A DNA stretch of 14,222 nt. Source: an uncultured Lachnospiraceae bacterium (lineage in GTDB: Bacteria; Bacillota; Clostridia; Lachnospirales; Lachnospiraceae). A program made the position numbers and the translations under genes. Each line of letters opens with the position of its first letter. The first letter of the stretch is position 1. Below are positions 9,583 to 14,222 of this stretch, in pieces. Location of the stretch: NCBI GenBank assembly GCA_905236275.1, contig CAJOPI010000297.1, positions 1 to 14,222 of the forward strand, read 5' to 3'. The notes below the pieces were generated by a model. That model searched no databases and was not told the origin of the DNA. It was given only the letters and a program-made list of their open reading frames with translations.

Positions 9583-9753
9583 TCATGCTCTCACAGATTT
9601 CTGAAAAAGCAGGTTAAACATATGGTTGAACTTATTTAGAGCACTCTGGCAGGTTTCCGATTTGATACTTGCAAAGGAAACAAAAATAACCGGCCAGTTT
9701 CCGGGTGCCAAGTTCCTGATTTTGCACACATTTTCAAGGCTAAATATATTATT
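9583..9753 (-). pseudogene. Fragment resembling a predicted AAA-ATPase (PF09820-like)
   Basis: Between two in-frame stops (TAG 9756-9754 and TGA 9585-9583) the minus strand reads a 56-residue stretch with NWPVIFVSFASIKSETCQSA and then LNKFNHMFNLLFQ. This resembles the segment after the Walker A region of the 'predicted AAA-ATPase' proteins, where a pattern like yPVIfLSFkdvK.dt...al precedes a helix. Those genes are abundant in Lachnospiraceae and are often decayed. No Walker A motif, no good start codon and no ribosome binding site are present, so it is at most a remnant. The symporter promoter lies across its 5' end. The match is from memory of the family and could be chance. The rest of the asnB-symporter gap (9479-9582) holds no gene I can support. 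Confidence 0.4.
9722..9750 (+). promoter_or_regulatory. Sigma-A type promoter for the HATPase-like/DAACS transporter gene
   Basis: TTGCAC (9722-9727) and TATATT (9745-9750) are separated by 17 bp. A start near 9757 would give a leader of about 60 bases. That leader carries two copies of ATATCAGG (9773-9780 and 9799-9806), the second overlapping the ribosome binding site AGGAGG (9804-9809). Confidence 0.55.
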
Positions 9754-9818
9754 CTATTTGTATATATAGATGATATCAGGGTCAAAAATTTCTACATTAT
9801 ATCAGGAGGCCAAACAAA

Positions 9819-11471
9819 ATGGATAAGAAAATTTACTTGCGACCGGAACACGCCAGTATTGAAAAGGGTATTGAATTTATCCGCAGTAACCTGAAGGAAA
9901 GGAATCTCCCCTCGAAGGCAATTGCAAAGGCTTTGCTGACTTCCGAAGAAGTGCTTGCAAAACTTATTTCCAACAGGGAAGATGAAAAAACACCTATTTC
10001 TATCGAATTCGCCGGTTTGTTTGGTGATATAGAAATAAATTTCAAAGGAAAAGGCTCTCCCTTCTCATCAGTAGATATAGAAAAAAATTTCATGTTTGAG
10101 CAGGAAAATGAAGAAGCCAACATCATTCTCCGCAATCTCATGGACAGAATACTCGGAGACCATCTCCAGATAAAGAACTCAAACGGATACAGCTTCGTTT
10201 CCATAAAAGCGAAGAAATCCAACTATTCAGGACTTATCTATACCCTTATCGCTCTTATACTCGGAGTGCTTACAGGATATATCATGAAAACCGCACTGCC
10301 GGCAGATTTATCCAAGGCAGTCAGCAGTAACCTCTTTGTCACTGTGCATACTATCTTTATGAATGCACTCAAAATGATAGTTGCTCCGCTGGTATTCTGT
10401 TCTGTTGCAGCCAGCATAGCAAACTTCGGTGATTTGAAGGCATTAGGCAGAATAGCCCTGAAAATAATAGTAGCATACCTCGCCACCTCTGTCATAGCGA
10501 TTACTGTCGGTTTCTTCACCTATCAGTTCTTCCCGATCGGGGACCCGTCAATGGCAGCGGCTGTTTCCGGAGAAGATGCAGCTTCCACACTTGCCAAAGG
10601 TGAAGGAGTCGTAATATCCCTAAAGGATACTATAGTAGGAATAGTTCCCACTGATATCATCACGCCTTTCCAGAAGTCGGATATGCTTCAGATAATCTTT
10701 ATGGCTGTTATCATCGGAATTTCGGTTTCGTTACTTTCTAAAAAGTATCCGATGGCACAGCAGATGATAATAACCTTAGATGCCATTACATCAAGGATTA
10801 CATCAGGTCTGGTAAAATATATACCTCTGGTAGTATTTTTCTCCATGGCGAAGATTATGATTTCCATAAATCTGGGAACCCTGATGAATGTGGCATTGTG
10901 GGTACCTGTTATCTATGCCGGTGATATCTTAATGATAATAATCTATCTGCTGCTTTTGCTTGTATTCGCAGGACTGAACCCTATGAAATTCCTTTCGAAA
11001 TACTATCCTGCAATGTTTTCCGCCTTTACAATGGCTTCGAGTAATGCGGCTCTGCCCTCATCCATCAAACAGTGTGAGGCATTGGGCGTTTCGCAGAAGG
11101 TCTATTCATTCTCCCTTCCGATGGGAGCTACCATAAATATGGACGGAAGCTGTATCTCGCTTATGATAACCTCGTTATTCTTTGCGAAAATCTTCAACAT
11201 TCCGGTAACGAGCGGAGTTTTGCTTTCACTCTTTATAGCGATCATGGTGCTTTCAGTAGGAAGTCCCGGAGTACCCGGCGGTAATATCGTATGTATAGCT
11301 CTCCTTGCTCCGCAGATAGGAGTGCCCCCCGAAGCCATAAGCCTCGTTATGGGACTCTATCCTATCGTCGGAATGATGCAGACCTGCGCAAATGTCACAG
11401 GAGATGCCGTTGTAACAACGATTATTGCCAAGCAGGAAAAACTTGTTAATATAGAAAAGTTCAACTCATAA
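9819..11471 (+). CDS. DAACS-family cation symporter with N-terminal degenerate HATPase-like domain
   Basis: This is a 550-residue membrane protein with a soluble N-terminal domain of about 135 residues. The region from about 137 onward is a dicarboxylate/amino-acid:cation symporter: many hydrophobic helices, the HP1 serine-rich stretch (MASSNAALPSS, 405-415), NMDGS (440-444), HP2 GSPGVPGG (481-488) and the last-helix NVTGD (525-529). The usual transporter is about 400-430 residues, so the N-terminal part is an addition. Its order of helices and strands, with IEINFKGKGSPF (71-82) and an ending NGYSFVSIKAKKS (122-134), resembles RsbW/SpoIIAB-type ATPase domains. However, the N-box Asn looks replaced by Lys47 and the G1-box Asp by Gly77, so it may not bind ATP. 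AGGAGG lies nine bases before the ATG. Canonical substrate residues are changed (Gly518, Gln521), so a neutral substrate is more likely than glutamate or aspartate. The transporter call is secure; the N-terminal fold is inferred. Confidence 0.9.
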   Translation: MDKKIYLRPEHASIEKGIEFIRSNLKERNLPSKAIAKALLTSEEVLAKLISNREDEKTPISIEFAGLFGDIEINFKGKGSPFSSVDIEKNFMFEQENEEANIILRNLMDRILGDHLQIKNSNGYSFVSIKAKKSNYSGLIYTLIALILGVLTGYIMKTALPADLSKAVSSNLFVTVHTIFMNALKMIVAPLVFCSVAASIANFGDLKALGRIALKIIVAYLATSVIAITVGFFTYQFFPIGDPSMAAAVSGEDAASTLAKGEGVVISLKDTIVGIVPTDIITPFQKSDMLQIIFMAVIIGISVSLLSKKYPMAQQMIITLDAITSRITSGLVKYIPLVVFFSMAKIMISINLGTLMNVALWVPVIYAGDILMIIIYLLLLLVFAGLNPMKFLSKYYPAMFSAFTMASSNAALPSSIKQCEALGVSQKVYSFSLPMGATINMDGSCISLMITSLFFAKIFNIPVTSGVLLSLFIAIMVLSVGSPGVPGGNIVCIALLAPQIGVPPEAISLVMGLYPIVGMMQTCANVTGDAVVTTIIAKQEKLVNIEKFNS

Positions 11472-11476
11472 TCTTT

Positions 11477-11662
11477 TTAAAAAGCTGCTTTTATTTCATA
11501 AATTCCGGCACCGTTGGAGGGTACGTATTTTATCTGCGTATCTCCAACGGTTGTCCATGTACCGACCTTCAGACCTGCTTCATTTGTATCATCCCAGCTC
11601 GAATATATAGCTTCCGCGACCTTGTCACCCGAACGGCTGATAAGATAGATCCATGCTTCCAT
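11477..11662 (-). CDS. Small hypothetical ORF, probably a gene remnant
   Basis: A 61-residue frame starts MEAWIYLISRSGDKVAEAIY and ends GAGIYEIKAAF. It is not hydrophobic, has no signal peptide, and I do not recognise it. A purine-rich stretch (GGGGAAGG) precedes the ATG, but spacing to a true Shine-Dalgarno is poor. It lies in exactly the same frame as the HAD remnant upstream, separated by a TGA (11686-11684), so it may be the tail of a gene whose middle was deleted, or the C-terminus of an unrelated protein left at a junction. Its stop is 5 bases beyond the convergent symporter gene. A 9-bp inverted repeat lies within it. Confidence 0.3.
   Translation of the reverse strand: MEAWIYLISRSGDKVAEAIYSSWDDTNEAGLKVGTWTTVGDTQIKYVPSNGAGIYEIKAAF
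11511..11550. repeat. 9-bp perfect inverted repeat (possible hairpin) past the symporter gene
   Basis: CCGTTGGAG (11511-11519) and CTCCAACGG (11542-11550) are exact complements around a 22-base centre that can pair four more bases (TACG/CGTA). It lies 40 bases past the symporter stop. No U-run follows on either strand, so it is not a standard terminator, but it could halt RNA decay or transcription from either side. Confidence 0.4.
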
Positions 11663-11683
11663 CCCTACCTTCCCCTTCTTGTG

Positions 11684-11791
11684 TCATAAAGGAAGGTGCC
11701 AAATGCGGAATCGGCTGTTCATACACCAGATGCAAAAGTCTATGGAACAGTCCAATGGAAAAATTGTCCCGTCAAAATCATATACGTTCAT
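11684..11791 (-). pseudogene. N-terminal remnant of a HAD-family (subfamily IB-like) phosphatase
   Basis: A 35-codon minus-strand frame begins MNVYDFDGTIFPLDCSIDF and ends at a TGA. The DxDGT motif (Asp5, Asp7) at the very N-terminus, followed by a D.S.DF-F/I..C pattern, is characteristic of clostridial HAD-IB hydrolases that begin MNVYDFDxTIYDGDS. Intact members are roughly 200 residues, so nearly all of the enzyme, including the later catalytic Lys and Asp motifs, is gone. It starts 25 bases after the methyltransferase-STAS stop, so the intact ancestor was probably its operon partner. The same frame reopens beyond the stop as an unrelated-looking 61-residue ORF, which suggests a deletion joint. 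Confidence 0.6.
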
Positions 11792-11816
11792 ATCTCATTA
11801 TTTTCCCTTACAAGTA

Positions 11817-13058
11817 TCACATCAAAAGCTGATCAAATCCCGTAACCTCCATGATATCTCTCACATTGTCATTCACACCGACCAGTTGAAAACGGCTCTT
11901 GTCCTCCAGAGACTTATACATCATTAGAAGAACCCTGAGACCGGCGGAGGAAACATACGACATCTTCTCCAGATTGATTTCTATCTCTTTAACTCCTTCG
12001 GATGCCTTGAACTTCTCCAACAACTCCGGTGCAGTAATTGTATCCATTCTTCCCTGAATTTGTGCAGAGAATTTTCCATCCTTAAACTCCGAATTAACAG
12101 CAAATGGAAGATCCTTATCTATTTCAATTCCGCTGTTTTCCTTTACCGTCAACTCCCAAAAATACATATCCCTGAACACATCACGAACGTCCGTCTCAAC
12201 CTGTGGCATGGCTTTTAGTGCGCCGAGCTGTTCCGGCAGATAATCCGCCATGCTGATTTTTTCAGCAGCAAAGCCCATCTTCTCAATAAAGGCCATAATT
12301 TCTTCATCAGTGTTTTTAAATATCACGTTGTCATAAAATTTTACATCGGCAACCGCACCGGCAGCTTTCTTCGTGACAGCAGCGTAAAGCGCGACCATAC
12401 CCGGATCATGTTCCAGAATAGCATCAGCAATGGTCTGATCGTGTGTATAGTATGCCCGGTCAACAATGATCCAGCTTCCGCCATGTTTCTGAAGAAGGCG
12501 GCGGATATTTGCAAAGACCTCTTCCAACTCATGCTGGGAAAAATACATCAGGAGACCTTCTGTGGTGATCAGCAGCTTCTTCTCACCTTCCAGTGCCTTC
12601 TCCATAGTCTCATAGTTTGTCGCATCAACGGCATCATAATGGATGGCATTATCACCGCCATGAATCTTCGCTGCGGCAGGTCCTATAACATCGATTACAG
12701 CAGGAAGATCAAAACCATGATAAGATCTCCCCTGACGAGACATTTTGATACCGCGTGCAGTATATCCACAGGGCAGGTCTACTACGACGCAATCCGGAAA
12801 CGTCTCAATCAGTTTATTAACTGTCTGGAAACGTGATTCTGTGTATACCGCGTATACAGGAAACAGCTTTTTTACCTGTTCCGCTACTTCCGGCGACACT
12901 ACCGCATCAGATTTTTCATTTCCAATCTGATTGAATCCAAGAATTCCAAGAAGCTGTTTGGAATCCTCATCTCCTGCTGCCGCGTCCAGTTGTATGCATG
13001 ACTTCGCCGTATTAAATACAGGATTTACGATTTCTCTCAGTTCCTGAACGTTGTCCAT
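11817..13058 (-). CDS. Class I SAM methyltransferase (COG3315/LCM type) fused to a C-terminal STAS domain
   Basis: A 413-residue cytoplasmic protein. Residues about 1-305 form a methyltransferase of the leucine-carboxyl/polyketide O-methyltransferase type: SAM motif I VVVDLPCGYTARG (91-103), the acidic strand end YHGFDLP (113-119) and TTEGLLMYFSQHEL (165-178). Residues about 318-413 form a STAS domain, with GRMDTITAPELLEKF (336-350) and MSYVSSAGLRVLL (366-378); the Ser-Ser-Ala-Gly loop is where RsbV/SpoIIAA proteins are phosphorylated. The start is supported by AGGAG seven bases before the ATG. An extended -10 promoter lies just upstream. A HAD phosphatase remnant follows 25 bases after the stop. 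The methyl acceptor is unknown, and no antibiotic- or polyketide-biosynthesis genes are nearby. The STAS domain suggests control by, or of, a HATPase-type kinase; the neighbouring transporter carries a HATPase-like domain. The fusion itself is clear from the reading frame. Confidence 0.88.
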   Translation of the reverse strand: MDNVQELREIVNPVFNTAKSCIQLDAAAGDEDSKQLLGILGFNQIGNEKSDAVVSPEVAEQVKKLFPVYAVYTESRFQTVNKLIETFPDCVVVDLPCGYTARGIKMSRQGRSYHGFDLPAVIDVIGPAAAKIHGGDNAIHYDAVDATNYETMEKALEGEKKLLITTEGLLMYFSQHELEEVFANIRRLLQKHGGSWIIVDRAYYTHDQTIADAILEHDPGMVALYAAVTKKAAGAVADVKFYDNVIFKNTDEEIMAFIEKMGFAAEKISMADYLPEQLGALKAMPQVETDVRDVFRDMYFWELTVKENSGIEIDKDLPFAVNSEFKDGKFSAQIQGRMDTITAPELLEKFKASEGVKEIEINLEKMSYVSSAGLRVLLMMYKSLEDKSRFQLVGVNDNVRDIMEVTGFDQLLM

Positions 13059-13103
13059 TTTTTTCTCCTTTCATGCACTCAATGTATCCAGTTTGTTCCT
13101 TTT

Positions 13104-13112
13104 ATTATACCA
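13104..13112 (-). promoter_or_regulatory. Extended -10 promoter for the methyltransferase-STAS gene
   Basis: On the minus strand TGG-TATAAT (13112-13104) is an extended -10 element (TGn before TATAAT). The hexamer 17 bp upstream (GGGATA) is a poor -35, as is common with extended -10 promoters. It sits in the 67-base gap after the EamA gene, giving a short leader of about 40 bases before the ATG. Confidence 0.55.
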
Positions 13113-13125
13113 AAATAACTGCAAA

Positions 13126-14019
13126 TTATCCCATTTTATTTGTATGCCGCCACTTAACTATCGATGCACCGATGATTATCACATATCCGATTATGCTGTA
13201 GATGTTCGGGACTTCTCCGAGGAATGCAATTCCAAGTATTGCGGCAAATATAACCTGCGTGTAGTCGAATACGGAAATTTCCTTGGCCGGCGCAAGACTG
13301 TAGGCTTTCGTGATACAGAACTGCGCCGAGGCTGCCGCTGTTCCGGCTGCAATCAGGCATAACCACTGCCTCAATGACATTGGCTGAAAGTTCAATATCA
13401 TATTTGGTAAAGTAACGATGACCGAAAATACCGAGAAAAAGAAAACTATGATCGGTCCCCTCTCTCCCATCATTCCAAGCTTTCTCACAAAAGTATAAGC
13501 CGTACCGGCAAAAAATCCGCTCATAAGCCCTACTAATGCCGGAAGGCTCGCAATACCTGATGTTGGCTGCACGATAAAGAGAACTCCTACAAAAGCAATT
13601 GCGACCATAAGACATTCAAAACGGGTCGGAACCTCTTTAAGAATAAATACAGACATTATTATCGCGAAAAAAGGTGACATTTTATTTAAGATGTTTGCAT
13701 CCGCTATAACGAGATGGTCTATCGCCCAGAAATTCATTATCAGACCTATGGTTCCCAAAAAGCACCTGAAAAAGAGTTCCTTGTATACGCCCTTTTGCAC
13801 CTTAAAGCCCTTTTCTGATTTCGCAAGTGTTATCGTGGCAATAACAGCTGCAACCGCATTTCTGAAAAATGCTTTCTGCATAGTCGGAATATCACCCGAC
13901 ATCCGCACAAAGAAAGCCATCAGGGCAAAGCCCAGAGCTTCGCTTATAACGAACAGTATTGCCAGACTGTGTCTGTTAGCTGTCTCTTTTTCTTCCGTAT
14001 CAGATAATTTTAATTCCAT
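13126..14019 (-). CDS. DMT superfamily (EamA) transporter
   Basis: A 297-residue integral membrane protein with about ten hydrophobic helices in two EamA repeats (about 18-150 and 160-290), the normal length and layout of drug/metabolite transporters. The first repeat ends with the family pattern NKMSPFFAIIMSVFILKEVPT-like stretch (112-132), and the second with FDYTQVIFAAILGIAFLGE (251-269), both typical. The short N-terminus (1-17) is charged and cytoplasmic. AGGAGC sits eight bases before the ATG. Its stop lies 67 bases ahead of the methyltransferase-STAS gene on the same strand, which has its own promoter, so read-through is possible but not required. DMT proteins export amino acids, nucleosides or metabolites; the substrate cannot be read from the sequence. 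I found no convincing promoter upstream. Confidence 0.9.
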   Translation of the reverse strand: MELKLSDTEEKETANRHSLAILFVISEALGFALMAFFVRMSGDIPTMQKAFFRNAVAAVIATITLAKSEKGFKVQKGVYKELFFRCFLGTIGLIMNFWAIDHLVIADANILNKMSPFFAIIMSVFILKEVPTRFECLMVAIAFVGVLFIVQPTSGIASLPALVGLMSGFFAGTAYTFVRKLGMMGERGPIIVFFFSVFSVIVTLPNMILNFQPMSLRQWLCLIAAGTAAASAQFCITKAYSLAPAKEISVFDYTQVIFAAILGIAFLGEVPNIYSIIGYVIIIGASIVKWRHTNKMG

Positions 14020-14046
14020 AATAATAGCTCCTATAATACACGTTGA

Positions 14047-14214
14047 ATGGTATCATTCGTTTTATTTCTTGAACTTGTCAGCACTGTCGTTATCGGCGGT
14101 ACGGTAACCGGCTTCAGTCCTATATCCACCGCAGGAGCGTTGATCATGGCTGCCGTAGGACAGCATGCCGAGTGTGAAAAACGCTATCCTCAGGATAAGC
14201 AAAAAACCTCTTAA
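14047..14214 (+). pseudogene. Fragment of an SLC13/MatC-like dicarboxylate permease
   Basis: A 55-codon plus-strand frame bounded by TGA (14044-14046) and TAA (14212-14214) contains VVIGGTVTGFSPISTAGALI followed by MAAVGQHAECEKRYPQDK. The G-FSPISTAGAL pattern resembles the conserved substrate-loop region of SLC13/MatC-type permeases (malonate/dicarboxylate carriers of over 400 residues). The 5' part of the gene is absent and no ribosome binding site precedes the ATG. A run of six A's (14201-14206) just before the stop could mark a frameshift. It is divergent to, and 27 bases from, the EamA gene. It is most likely a decayed internal segment; the rest may continue beyond the right edge in another frame. 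Confidence 0.5.
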
Positions 14215-14222
14215 GCCAAATC

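Noticed and set aside
9488..9586. A 32-codon minus-strand ORF (starting MISSFDGSGK, with a CRFC motif) ahead of the asnB promoter.
   Set aside because: It overlaps the end of the AAA-ATPase-like remnant by only a few bases, has no proper ribosome binding site, and resembles nothing I know; short enough to be chance.
11473..11490. AT-rich palindrome CTTTTTAAAAAG and AAAAG-CTG-CTTTT as a bidirectional terminator between the convergent genes.
   Set aside because: The stems are almost all A-T with tiny or no loops, and do not form a stable hairpin plus U-tract.
11684..11686. In-frame TGA in the HAD remnant as a selenocysteine codon joining it to the 61-residue ORF.
   Set aside because: The residues after the TGA do not resemble the HAD family and this position is not a known Sec site; no bacterial SECIS-like hairpin is evident right after the codon.
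12408..12836. 142-codon plus-strand open frame opposite the methyltransferase-STAS gene.
   Set aside because: It is antisense to a gene with clear domain motifs, is rich in Cys and Ile as expected for a shadow frame, and has no family resemblance.

Overview
The window looks like chromosome from an anaerobic, low-to-mid GC Gram-positive bacterium of the class Clostridia, most likely a Lachnospiraceae member (Butyrivibrio/Roseburia/Eubacterium type). This is inferred from strong AGGAGG ribosome binding sites on most genes, a type III glutamine synthetase, and relatives familiar from that family. The genus cannot be fixed without a search.

The left two thirds (1-9480) is a compact minus-strand nitrogen-assimilation cluster. 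In transcription order it holds asnB (glutamine-hydrolysing asparagine synthetase), glnN (type III glutamine synthetase), gltB (large glutamate synthase subunit) and gltD (small subunit, cut by the left window edge). A near-consensus promoter (TTGACA, 18 bp, TAAAAT) lies upstream of asnB. Its short leader contains a 20-bp stem-loop that could control the operon. Together the products fix ammonium into glutamine, recycle it to glutamate (GS/GOGAT), and pass the glutamine amide to aspartate.

The right third (9481-14222) is accessory and partly decayed. On the plus strand lies a dicarboxylate/amino-acid:cation symporter (DAACS) with an unusual N-terminal soluble domain that resembles a degenerate RsbW-like ATPase (HATPase) fold. 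Its substrate-site residues differ from acidic amino-acid transporters. Facing it on the minus strand is a fusion of a COG3315/LCM-type methyltransferase with a C-terminal STAS (anti-sigma antagonist-like) domain. HATPase and STAS domains are the classic partner-switching pair, so having one fused to a transporter and the other to a methyltransferase, next to each other, is the most interesting feature here. A DMT/EamA exporter follows.

Three gene remnants lie between these genes: a piece resembling an AAA-ATPase (9583-9753), the first 35 codons of a HAD phosphatase directly downstream of the methyltransferase-STAS gene (11684-11791), and a piece of an SLC13/MatC-like permease at the right edge (14047-14214). 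They suggest repeated gene gain and loss beside the stable nitrogen operon. No tRNA, rRNA, CRISPR array or intact mobile element was seen.
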